Assembly: GCA_050303615.1 (NCBI GenBank)
Contig: JBNLCC010000058.1
Location: 16,957 to 80,956 of the forward strand
DNA from: CAZDXJ01 sp050303615
GTDB lineage: Bacteria > Pseudomonadota > Gammaproteobacteria > Methylococcales > Methylomonadaceae
Reading direction: 5' to 3'
DNA length: 64,000 nt
In this document: piece after piece, positions 25,848 through 34,236 of the stretch
How positions within the stretch are numbered: position 1 is the stretch's first letter
Layout of the letters: the number at the start of each line of letters is the position of its first letter
The notes under the pieces: generated by a model
Seen by the model: the letters and a program-made list of their open reading frames with translations, nothing else
Database searches by the model: none
Told to the model about the DNA's origin: nothing
Program-made: the position numbers and the translations under genes

Positions 25848-25930
25848 GTTAGTTGGCTCTCCGGATTGATCGTTTCAATATAATCAACATTCACAGGACA
25901 AGCGCCAGTGCTTTTCCTGCAACTGCTCTG

Positions 25931-26614
25931 TTATTTCATTATCGAGATATGATAGGCAACCGCTCGGATTTCCGTTTCCGTCATTTTTTTGGCAATCATA
26001 TGCATCATATGGTCCGGGTTATTGCTGCGAGCTCCGGATTTAAAGTCATTGAGTGATTTGATCAGATAATCGGCATGTTGTGATCTTAACGCCGGGAACG
26101 ACGCCGGTTTATTCCCTTCACCGTAAGGCCCGTGGCAAGCAATACAGGCCGAGACCTCCCGCTCCAAATCACCGTTCCGGTACAGATCGCTTCCCATTGC
26201 CAATAGCTGTTTTATATCCGGTTTTGAGTCGGAAACCGCGTCCTCCTCATCCTCGTCTTCTTCCTCATCATCGGAGTCCAATACCGGCATAGAGTTTGCC
26301 GAAATTTTTTGTTCGGCATAATAAGCGGCGATATCGGCAAAATCTGTTTCATCGAACGCCAGGACCATAGACTGCATTGTGGCATCTTTTCTGGAACCGT
26401 CTTTAAATGCTATCAGTTGTTTGATCAAATAACCCGGATGTTGTCCTGCAAGTTTCGGAAACATCGGCATCATACTATTACCATTTTCTCCATGACAACC
26501 GGCACAAGATGCAGTTTTTTGTTTTCCTGCCGATACACTGCCCTCAGCATGTAAAATACCTGAAACGGCAGTGAGGGCCAGTGAAATAGAAAGTGCCAGA
26601 AATTTTTTTTTCAT
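25931..26614 (-). CDS. Di-haem cytochrome c4 with an acidic linker insert
   Basis: 227 aa. Signal peptide (to about residue 23), then two class-I cytochrome c domains with CAGCH (37-41) and CIACH (157-161). The fifth-ligand His are present, and candidate Met ligands are in SMMPMFPKL-type and HMMHMI segments. The linker contains an unusual run of Asp/Glu (about residues 114-126, then DAVSDSK), which typical c4 proteins lack. Known role: periplasmic, membrane-associated electron carrier to terminal oxidases. Divergent from engB by 69 bp. Confidence 0.9.
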   Translation of the reverse strand: MKKKFLALSISLALTAVSGILHAEGSVSAGKQKTASCAGCHGENGNSMMPMFPKLAGQHPGYLIKQLIAFKDGSRKDATMQSMVLAFDETDFADIAAYYAEQKISANSMPVLDSDDEEEDEDEEDAVSDSKPDIKQLLAMGSDLYRNGDLEREVSACIACHGPYGEGNKPASFPALRSQHADYLIKSLNDFKSGARSNNPDHMMHMIAKKMTETEIRAVAYHISIMK

Positions 26615-26683
26615 CTGATTATCCTTCGAAATGATACAGTGTGGGGAATTTTACTCTAAATAGCCTTACTAAGCGAGATCACG

Positions 26684-27304
26684 ATGAATCCAGTCTATCA
26701 TCAAGTTAAATTTATCAAAAGCGCCCCCGATCTGGCTAGTTCGCCGCCTGACCAAGGGCTCGAAATTGCCTTTGCCGGCCGGTCCAATGCCGGGAAATCA
26801 AGTGCGATCAATACTTTGACGCAGCAAAAGAGCCTGGCTAGAATCAGCAAGACGCCGGGGCGGACACAACTGCTGAATTTTTTTTCCGTTGCAGATCAGA
26901 AACGGTTTGTCGATCTGCCCGGTTACGGATACGCAAAAGTACCCCCGGAAATCAAGCACAAATGGCACCTGATGATGGAGAACTATTTACGGAATCGCCG
27001 CTCACTTTGCGGCATTGTGCTGGTCATGGATATCCGGCATCCATTAACCGAATTTGATCTGCAAATGATTAATTGGAGTGAATTCACCGGCAAGCCGCTG
27101 CATATTTTGTTGACCAAGACGGATAAAATAAAATTCGGCGCGGCCAAAAATACCATGCTGCGCGTACAAAAAGAACTACGGCAAATCAATGTGCCGATAA
27201 CGGTTCAACTTTTTTCCGCACTGAAAAAAAACGGGATTGATCAAGTCCATCAATTGCTGGATCAGTGGTTTCATTTTACCGAAGCCAATGAATCATTATC
27301 ATAA
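26684..27304 (+). CDS. engB: Ribosome biogenesis GTPase EngB (YsxC/YihA)
   Basis: 206 aa. Essential-type GTPase of 50S assembly. G1 GRSNAGKSS (32-40), G2 Thr in KTPGRTQ, G3 DLPGYGYAKV, G4 TKTDK, G5 in SALKKNG. Its 3' end overlaps the 3' end of the convergent hybrid kinase gene by 6 bp. In many gammaproteobacteria engB lies next to polA; here about 9 kb separates them. Confidence 0.96.
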   Translation: MNPVYHQVKFIKSAPDLASSPPDQGLEIAFAGRSNAGKSSAINTLTQQKSLARISKTPGRTQLLNFFSVADQKRFVDLPGYGYAKVPPEIKHKWHLMMENYLRNRRSLCGIVLVMDIRHPLTEFDLQMINWSEFTGKPLHILLTKTDKIKFGAAKNTMLRVQKELRQINVPITVQLFSALKKNGIDQVHQLLDQWFHFTEANESLS

Positions 27305-30226
27305 AACCGGTTTTATCCCCTGGATATAATCTATCGATTCGACCGTCCGCGCCAATATCCGGCCGCAGTCTGTTAATAACGCCTGGATATTTTCCCGATG
27401 TTCGCGGATAGCCGATTCCAGCGCCAATGCATTCGCCTGAATATCCTGTAATGCAAGATTGCCGGCCACTCCTTTAAGCGCATGAGCCAGCTCCTGAGCG
27501 GACTGTCTCTCCCCGTTTTGCAAAAAATCAGTTATACGAATGTTCGCATCGGCAAAACTTGTTTTAAAATCCAGAAGCAACCTACAATATAAATCGCTGT
27601 TGCCGCAGACATTCACAATGCCGGCTTGTACGTTGATGCCGGGTAGGTTATGCGGCAAAGGATTTTTACTGATAATTTCAGAGCGGCTAGCGGACAAGCC
27701 GGTCTTTGTTCCGGATAGTAACTTTCCTTCAACCGGGACGTTCGGGTTGATCGACAGACCCTCTTTGCGGCTGATCCATTTGATCAGTGTCGAATTGAGT
27801 TTATTTTCATCAATCGGCTTGGTTACAAAATCGTTCATACCAAACTGCAGGCATTTTTCTTTTTCATCCGTCAACACATGAGCGGTCATCGCAATAATGG
27901 GTAAATCGTTAAATCGGGAGTCAGCGCGAATCATTTGAGTCGCCTGGTAACCATCCATATCCGGCATTTTTAGATCCATCAGCACTGCTTCAAACTGCTG
28001 CCGTTTAATCAACTCCACCGCTTCTTTCCCGTTATTTGCGATGGTTACGGCAAATCCGGCGTTTTGCAGGAAAGCTTCGGCAATTTGCTGATTAATCAAT
28101 TGATCCTCAGCCAGAAGAATCTTAGCTCCCTTCACTTTATCCGATAAGCAGTATTGCGTGTTTATCGTTTCAATGGGGCGGGGGCCAATTGAAGCTTGGG
28201 ATTTGTCGAGCAGCTGCATTATGGTTTCCCACAGCATAAATTGCCCAACGGGTTTCATCAGGAAACCGCCGATTGAAATATCTTCACATCGGCTCATCAC
28301 TTCTTCACGTCCGTATGCGGAAACCATGACCAGAGTGGGCATCCGGGCGATACGGGGGTTTTTTAGCATTTGCCGAATTGTCGCAATGCCGTCCATTTGC
28401 GGCATCTTCCAGTCCATCAGTATCAGCTGAAAGGGGTCGGCAACAGCGCTGTTTTCCAGTAATTCAATTGCTTCGTAGCCTGATTTGGCCGTCGTCACAG
28501 CTAATGAAAACGATTCCAGATAGGTCTGCAGGATTTCCCTCGAAGTTGCACTGTCATCGACGACCAGGACCTTCATGTTTCTGAGATATTCGGGTACGGT
28601 TAGATGATTGCGTATCATCTTTTGTTTTTTTACGGCAAGAGTAAACGTGAAGACACTGCCTTTGCCGGGTTCGCTGGCGACTTCGATCGTTCCGCCCATT
28701 TTTTCAACCAGACGTTTACAGATCACCAGTCCTAAACCGGTACCACCGTATTTTCGGGTAGTCGAACTGTCCGCCTGGCTGAACGACTGAAATAATCCTG
28801 AAAGCTGCTCGGGGGTAAGTCCGATACCGGTATCCCGCACCGAAAAGCGTAGCATTAGCCGATTACTGTTAAAATCAATTTGCTCTGTATTGACATTGAT
28901 TTCAACTTCGCCGGATTCGGTGAATTTTACGGCGTTGCCGGCCAAATTGAGCAGTACTTGTCCCAGTCGGAGAGGGTCGCCAATCAGCGCAAACGGAACA
29001 TCGTTGGCGCAGCGAATATGTACTTTCAAACCTTTCTCTTCGGCGCTCATGCCGACAATTGATGATAGGTTTTTCAGTACATCCTCCAGATTGAAATCCA
29101 CCTGCTCGATTTCTAGCTTACCCGCTTCAATTTTGGAAACATCCAGAATGTCGTTGATCACGCCCAGCAATACATAGGCTGAAGACTGCACTTTGCTTAA
29201 ATAATCATATTGTTTGTCAGTTAATTCAGTTTTCAAGGTAAGCTGCGTCATGCCGAGAATTGCATTCATCGGTGTGCGAATTTCATGGCTTACCATAGAA
29301 AGAAATTCCGATTTACTTTTATAAGCTGCTACGGCCTGATCCCTGGCTTCAGCCAATTCCTTGGTTCGCTGCCTGACCTTTTGTTCCAGGGTTCGATTAT
29401 AATCTTCAAGAATGTCGTACGAGGTTTTCAAATCCTTTGACATATCGATAAAAGCGTTGCTCAATACACCGATTTCGTCTGCTGAGGTGACGTCGATTTT
29501 TTCAGCGGCTGCAAAGTTACCTTTAGCCAGTTCATTGACCTGGCTGGTTAAGTTTCTAAGCGGATTGGAAAATTTATTGGCTAATACGATAATGATAACG
29601 GTACCGAATACCACAAAAATAGCCGACGTTATTAACGATCTGATGGCCATTTCATGGCTTTGGAGTATGATCTCCTTGCGTGAACTGGTAATTTCCCGGT
29701 TTAATCGGTCCAGTGAGAATCCCAGTCTTAACACGCCCCAGGGTTCCATGCTAACTTGCACAGGCGCGATAAATTCAATGAAGGAATGGCCGTTTTTTTG
29801 ATATTCCTGGGTCACTTCACGTTGATGCCCAACCGCAAACAAGTCTTCATTGTCTTGCAACGTTTCCTGCTGCAATTCAGGATGCAGCGTATGAATATAA
29901 GCAGTCCCGGCCGCGCCCATTAAAATCGCGTACTGCAGATCCGGATCGTCCTCGACGGCCCTATGTAGCAATTCGGAAACCATGGAAAGATTTACCGTGG
30001 CAATTCCGTGGCGAACCTGGTTGATCAAATTGGCTGATAGCGTTTTACCCCGGGCTGTTAATATAGTTCTCATCAAGGCAACCCTTTTTTCCAGCTCTTT
30101 TTCGAGAATTTCCTGCTGGGCCGCTATCTGCACAAAAGTTAAAAGCAACAGTAAACCGCCGATTAAACCAATCATGGTCACCAGGAGCTTTTTACGGATG
30201 CCGCTTTTAACGGTTTGTTCCTGCAT
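27299..30226 (-). CDS. Hybrid sensor histidine kinase (TM-sensor-HAMP-HisKA-HATPase-REC-REC-HPt)
   Basis: 975 aa, BarA-like order. TM1 (14-34), a periplasmic domain (35-195), TM2 (about 199-216), HAMP (217-270), coiled coil. HisKA with H314 in MVSHEIRTPMNA, HATPase with N-box, G1 and G2 (GTGLGL at 495-500). Two receivers with phospho-Asp D605 (LILMDWKMPQ) and D751 (AVLMDLKMPD), and an HPt domain with H915 (ELAHALKG). All phosphorelay residues are present. Last gene of a three-gene run after two periplasmic binding proteins, 8 bp downstream of the second, which suggests they supply the input. No dedicated response regulator is next to it. Confidence 0.92.
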   Translation of the reverse strand: MQEQTVKSGIRKKLLVTMIGLIGGLLLLLTFVQIAAQQEILEKELEKRVALMRTILTARGKTLSANLINQVRHGIATVNLSMVSELLHRAVEDDPDLQYAILMGAAGTAYIHTLHPELQQETLQDNEDLFAVGHQREVTQEYQKNGHSFIEFIAPVQVSMEPWGVLRLGFSLDRLNREITSSRKEIILQSHEMAIRSLITSAIFVVFGTVIIIVLANKFSNPLRNLTSQVNELAKGNFAAAEKIDVTSADEIGVLSNAFIDMSKDLKTSYDILEDYNRTLEQKVRQRTKELAEARDQAVAAYKSKSEFLSMVSHEIRTPMNAILGMTQLTLKTELTDKQYDYLSKVQSSAYVLLGVINDILDVSKIEAGKLEIEQVDFNLEDVLKNLSSIVGMSAEEKGLKVHIRCANDVPFALIGDPLRLGQVLLNLAGNAVKFTESGEVEINVNTEQIDFNSNRLMLRFSVRDTGIGLTPEQLSGLFQSFSQADSSTTRKYGGTGLGLVICKRLVEKMGGTIEVASEPGKGSVFTFTLAVKKQKMIRNHLTVPEYLRNMKVLVVDDSATSREILQTYLESFSLAVTTAKSGYEAIELLENSAVADPFQLILMDWKMPQMDGIATIRQMLKNPRIARMPTLVMVSAYGREEVMSRCEDISIGGFLMKPVGQFMLWETIMQLLDKSQASIGPRPIETINTQYCLSDKVKGAKILLAEDQLINQQIAEAFLQNAGFAVTIANNGKEAVELIKRQQFEAVLMDLKMPDMDGYQATQMIRADSRFNDLPIIAMTAHVLTDEKEKCLQFGMNDFVTKPIDENKLNSTLIKWISRKEGLSINPNVPVEGKLLSGTKTGLSASRSEIISKNPLPHNLPGINVQAGIVNVCGNSDLYCRLLLDFKTSFADANIRITDFLQNGERQSAQELAHALKGVAGNLALQDIQANALALESAIREHRENIQALLTDCGRILARTVESIDYIQGIKPVL

Positions 30227-30234
30227 TTTTCGTC

Positions 30235-31209
30235 CTATTCGATTATGCGGTTAACTGAATCCATCGCCTCGGCATTTAGCTCAATACCATATGCGCCTAT
30301 TTTTTGCTTATTCAGGATAATTTGCGAACCTGCCGGGTGTAAAACACGGTTCTCAATCGCACTGCCCGTCGCCAACTTGATGGCTATTTCCGCGGCCTGT
30401 CTTGCCATGGTGGGAATATCCGCAGAAATAGCCAGTGTTGCCCCTAAATCTGCGAAAACTTCACGGTAAGCAAAAACCGGCTTTTTAAACGCATTGCTTA
30501 GTTCTAAAATTTCGCTCACCGACTTCGGCGAAGACAGCGCCAACGGCTCCGAAATCAACCATAATGCATCGACCTGGGGAAGAATTTTATTCAGCGCGGG
30601 CAACAATCCGTCCGTTTTGCTGATCGTTTCACCGATTATATCGATATTTAACTCCCTGCCTGCTTCAACCGCACTTTCCAACCATTCCTTATTATAGAGT
30701 TCGCTATATATAATGCCTATTTTTTTGATTTGCGGAAAAAAATAACGATATATCGTCAACTGCATGCCGGCTGGCAGTTCATTGGCTATACCGTAACTGG
30801 ACGGCGTCACCTCAAACCGTTGCCAGTTGATTATCGACGAAAAAATAATTTTACGGTTAGCAAATATATTTTGTGCCACATTATAGGCTTTAGAACCGAT
30901 TGCGTAGATGATATCGGATTTTGTGTCGCGCAATGACTTTTCAAATTCCGCTGTCATCGAAAAATTTCCGTCGCCCAGGTCGAAGCTTACTGTTTTGCCC
31001 GGATAACTGGATTCAAAAGTGCTTTGCGCCAACCGGTATTTCAAGACCGACAGATCGGAATTGAGTATGATGACATCGCCGTGGCCGGCTGCAAACACCC
31101 ATTGATTTGCTGAAACCAGAAGCAACAACAAAACGAAAATTCTGAATTTGTCGGATATCGCACGAATTGCTGCGGCTATCAATCGATTGGCGATTACATG
31201 ATTATTCAT
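30235..31209 (-). CDS. Periplasmic ABC-type substrate-binding protein (ABC_sub_bind/DUF534-like)
   Basis: 324 aa. An N-terminal hydrophobic segment (about 24-42) acts as signal or anchor. Then a two-lobed binding-protein fold: VIILNSDLSVLKYRLAQ, IYAIGSKAYNVA, PSSYGIANELPAG, KKIGIIYSELYNKEW and KTDGLLPALNKILPQVDALW. The phrase order is that of the ABC_sub_bind (PF04392) family. No permease or ATPase lies nearby. ATG overlaps the upstream gene stop by one base (TGATG). With the kinase gene 8 bp downstream, a sensory rather than transport role is inferred. Confidence 0.75.
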   Translation of the reverse strand: MNNHVIANRLIAAAIRAISDKFRIFVLLLLLVSANQWVFAAGHGDVIILNSDLSVLKYRLAQSTFESSYPGKTVSFDLGDGNFSMTAEFEKSLRDTKSDIIYAIGSKAYNVAQNIFANRKIIFSSIINWQRFEVTPSSYGIANELPAGMQLTIYRYFFPQIKKIGIIYSELYNKEWLESAVEAGRELNIDIIGETISKTDGLLPALNKILPQVDALWLISEPLALSSPKSVSEILELSNAFKKPVFAYREVFADLGATLAISADIPTMARQAAEIAIKLATGSAIENRVLHPAGSQIILNKQKIGAYGIELNAEAMDSVNRIIE

Positions 31210-32051
31210 CAGAACTCCTCTTCCTTAAGTGACTGCAAAACATCAATTTCCGAATCGGTCAGTTTTCTCCAGCCGTCAAGTCCCAACATTTTAAGCTCGT
31301 CACCTGTTTTGCCGCCCTTCGCCATTTTTTCCAAAATGTCGAGCAGTTTATAACTCTGCTGGGTGGCTTGTCGGGAAATCGCCGCAATAGTCAGGAATTT
31401 TTCCTGGCTGGTGCCGAGCCGATTTAACATACGGTATAGTTTAAAATTGATTTTTTTTAGTTTTTCAAGACTTTTTTCACTGGTCAAAGCGGCGTCAGCC
31501 ATGCCGAAACCGACGGACATTAATGCATCGATATCTTTCGGAACTAATAAAATTTTAAAGCTGTCCAGAATTTTCCGGTTTTTACTGCCCAGAATATGGC
31601 GGAGTATATTTTTGCTGTATTGAATGTTTCCGGCGACTGCGACGACCCTCCCCCGCAGCATTGAAAAGTCTTTAATCCGGGTGTTTACCGAGAGAATTTT
31701 TTTTTGGGTGACTTTACCATCGGCAACGCCGATCAAAACCGGTTTGATGGCGAATTGTTTATGCAAGGCCTGAAAATGCCAACTGGAGAGTAGATATACC
31801 CCCTCATGGCCGTTACGGATTGTGCTTTCGAACACTTCCTTGTTATCAAAGGGCTGAAATTGGTATTTGCCTGATTTGGCAAGATAATTATCGAATACAA
31901 ACTTCAACGAAACTAAATTGTTGATGTTGGTTTCGGGATTGTAAAAAAAAATCGAATTTTGCGGTGCTTCCGCAACGGCTGGGGTTTGCAGGCAAAAAAA
32001 CAACACCGGAAAAAGCAGTGCAAACCGGATTGTATCAATTAAATTGCCCAT
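31209..32051 (-). CDS. PhnD-like periplasmic binding protein (PF12974-type)
   Basis: 280 aa, signal peptide at the N-terminus (ALLFPVLFFCLQTPAVA, cleaved near residue 28). Mature part with NPETNINNLVSLKFVFDNYL, LRGRVVAVAGNIQYSKNILRHIL and ADAALTSEKSLEKL, which fits the PhnD/SsuA-like phosphate/phosphonate/sulfonate binding superfamily. First gene of the operon with the second binding protein and the hybrid kinase. Ligand unknown. Confidence 0.7.
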   Translation of the reverse strand: MGNLIDTIRFALLFPVLFFCLQTPAVAEAPQNSIFFYNPETNINNLVSLKFVFDNYLAKSGKYQFQPFDNKEVFESTIRNGHEGVYLLSSWHFQALHKQFAIKPVLIGVADGKVTQKKILSVNTRIKDFSMLRGRVVAVAGNIQYSKNILRHILGSKNRKILDSFKILLVPKDIDALMSVGFGMADAALTSEKSLEKLKKINFKLYRMLNRLGTSQEKFLTIAAISRQATQQSYKLLDILEKMAKGGKTGDELKMLGLDGWRKLTDSEIDVLQSLKEEEF

Positions 32052-32523
32052 TTCGATTCTAAACGCGCCTAATTATCGAGATAAAACTTCCGTCGAATTT
32101 TAAGTTGCAGAACAAAAAACGACTTGTTTTTTTGACCATCTCTTATATGCTTTAGAGAGTCGTTCAAAACCGCCATGATAATAAAAAAATTGGCTTTTAG
32201 GGTTTTGGGGGGAACTACATCCATCAACAAAATATATGACTCAAAATTTATTGTGGAACTTTTTCCCTTATTTTAATCCAGTGTAGTTGCAATACCTAGC
32301 GCTATTAAATGCACTATACCCTTAACGTTAAAATTTAGTATCCGCTTATTGTTGCTGTAATTCAATTGGTTTTCGCTATTTGAACCGGTTTTATCAGTGT
32401 TTTTATTGATTGGAATCGCGCTGTTTGTACTGCGTGAGGCCAAAACAAACAGCGGTTTCCGGCAGCGGTTCGACCGCAATAGCTTGTTCGGCTTTTAATA
32501 ATAACGACATCATGGGGGGAACA
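32052..32523. other. Divergent intergenic region, no gene recognised
   Basis: 472 bp, AT-rich, between the minus-strand sensory operon and the plus-strand membrane pair. Must carry both promoters. A frame reaching the membrane gene from 32410 is open, but a GGGGGG ribosome site directly before 32524 shows translation starts there. No RNA gene or terminator was seen. Confidence 0.5.
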
Positions 32524-33486
32524 ATGAAACTGACACCGATCAAAGATTGCAATACTTTTTTTATTCTGATTTGCATACTCGTCATTCCTTCTATATTGAC
32601 ATTATTGCAGATCGAGACACCGAGAGGATTCGTTAAACCGGTCAGCGGTTCATCGCCATTGGGTTATACCTGGAGCCTTTCGCTATTCATCATACCTCTT
32701 CTGGCAATTCTGACCTGGCTAAATTTCTATCACCGCCAGAAAATTATTCGTAAAAGCTTTTGGGTCGCATTGCTGGTACTCATTCCGTTGGGCTTTATTC
32801 TGGACCTGTTTTTCGGCCTGACTTTTTTCACTTTTGTGAATTCCGGTGCAACGCTGCAAATTTATGTTCCGGGTTTCGATATCGAACAGCAGCGTTGGCT
32901 GCCGGAATTGCCGATCGAGGAATTTTTGTTTTATCTCTCCGGTTTTGTCGCCGTGCTGTTAATTTATATCTGGTGTGATGAATACTGGCTTGCCGCCTAT
33001 AACGTTCCCGATTACACACAGGAAAGCAAAATACTCAATAAAATCGTCATTTTTCATCCTTTATCGGTGTTGATCGGACTGCTGTTAATTAGCATCGCGG
33101 TGCTCTATAAAAACCTCGTCCCCCATCCCTATCAGGGAGGATTCCCCGGCTACTTCACTTTTCTGGTGATAGCCAGCTTCATTCCTTCCGCCGCATTTTT
33201 TAAAGTTACCCGCCTGTTTATCAACTGGCGTGCCTTCAGTTGCACTTTTTTTTTCGTGCTGTTGATCAGCCTGCTCTGGGAGGCAACGCTCGCAACACCT
33301 TATCAATGGTGGGGTTACCAATATAACCAGATGCTCGGCATAACTATCAGCGCTTGGTCTGAATTGCCGATAGAAGCGGTTTTGGTGTGGATGGCGGTAA
33401 CATTCACCACGGTGATTATTTACGAAGTAATCAAAATCTGGTTGTATTCGGAAAAAAACATCAAGCAAGCATTTTTCGGCAAATAA
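32524..33486 (+). CDS. Polytopic membrane protein with duplicated lycopene-cyclase-like (CarR) motif
   Basis: 320 aa from the ATG after GGGGGG. About eight transmembrane helices. Two segments repeat the same pattern: LPELPIEEFLFYLSGF (middle) and WSELPIEAVLVWMAVTF (near the end). PxE(E)xLFF after an acidic/Trp lead is the signature of heterodimeric lycopene cyclase/CarR domains (TIGR03462), which work as pairs of such repeats. The second copy has Ala in place of the second Glu. Carotenoid or other isoprenoid cyclisation is therefore a possibility, not a conclusion; no carotenoid genes are in the window. An 18-bp gap leads to another membrane protein gene. Confidence 0.55.
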   Translation: MKLTPIKDCNTFFILICILVIPSILTLLQIETPRGFVKPVSGSSPLGYTWSLSLFIIPLLAILTWLNFYHRQKIIRKSFWVALLVLIPLGFILDLFFGLTFFTFVNSGATLQIYVPGFDIEQQRWLPELPIEEFLFYLSGFVAVLLIYIWCDEYWLAAYNVPDYTQESKILNKIVIFHPLSVLIGLLLISIAVLYKNLVPHPYQGGFPGYFTFLVIASFIPSAAFFKVTRLFINWRAFSCTFFFVLLISLLWEATLATPYQWWGYQYNQMLGITISAWSELPIEAVLVWMAVTFTTVIIYEVIKIWLYSEKNIKQAFFGK

Positions 33487-33503
33487 TACCAAAGTGAACA
33501 GTA

Positions 33504-34169
33504 ATGATGATAACAATAGATAGCCGGTTAAAATTCGTCATACTTACCATAGTGCTCAGCTTGGTAAGCGATTTAATAGCGTGGTGGCTGCATACCGGCT
33601 GGATTGGGGCAGCCATCATCACCAGCGTGCTCAATGCGCTGATAATAGGTTACATCATCAGCACAAAGGATAAGCTCTTAGCTAGATTGTTCTTTTTTGG
33701 AATTTTGGTTGGTTTTGGCGAATTGCCGTCCGATTACCTTGCCGTCGCAGTGCAACAAACCCTGGTTTATGCCCCCGATGAACCATTTATATGGAAATCG
33801 CCCTTTTATATGCCTTTTTCATGGGCTGTTGTCATGGTGCAAATCGGCTACATCGCCTTATGGATGATACGGCACTGGGGGTTAACAACGGCAACCGTCT
33901 TAACCGGGATTCTCGGCGGTATCAATTTGCCGACCTATGAATTTATCGCCAAACAGGCCGATTTTTGGTATTACCAAAATTGTCCTATGGTGTTTTTCGA
34001 TTCGACACCGGTTTATGTTATTGCCGGAGAAGTGTTAATCACATTGAGTCTTCCGGTCATTCTGCACCAGGTACAAAAGTGCCGTATGATCACCATCGCC
34101 GGTTGGGCGGTATTGGAAGCGCTGTGGATGGTAATTGCAACGACCATCGCATACCGCTTATTCGGCTGA
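33504..34169 (+). CDS. Polytopic membrane protein, partner of the preceding gene
   Basis: 221 aa with about seven transmembrane helices (near 10-25, 33-49, 60-75, 105-122, 128-145, 166-184, 197-215). Conserved-looking polar spots inside membrane context: GELPSDYLAV, YMPFSWAVVMVQIGY and LPTYEFIAKQADFWYY. No family that I can name. Starts 17 bp after the upstream stop and certainly shares its transcript. The first Met or the second (3 nt later) may be used. Confidence 0.6.
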   Translation: MMITIDSRLKFVILTIVLSLVSDLIAWWLHTGWIGAAIITSVLNALIIGYIISTKDKLLARLFFFGILVGFGELPSDYLAVAVQQTLVYAPDEPFIWKSPFYMPFSWAVVMVQIGYIALWMIRHWGLTTATVLTGILGGINLPTYEFIAKQADFWYYQNCPMVFFDSTPVYVIAGEVLITLSLPVILHQVQKCRMITIAGWAVLEALWMVIATTIAYRLFG

Positions 34170-34236
34170 TGCAAGGGGAATCCGCCCGGCAAAAAAATTT
34201 TACCACCGCCCGCTTAAAGTACTCAGATTATCGGCG

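Noticed and set aside
32410..32523. 38-residue upstream extension of the lycopene-cyclase-like protein
   Set aside because: The extension has no family-like sequence, and a strong GGGGGG ribosome site precedes the ATG at 32524.
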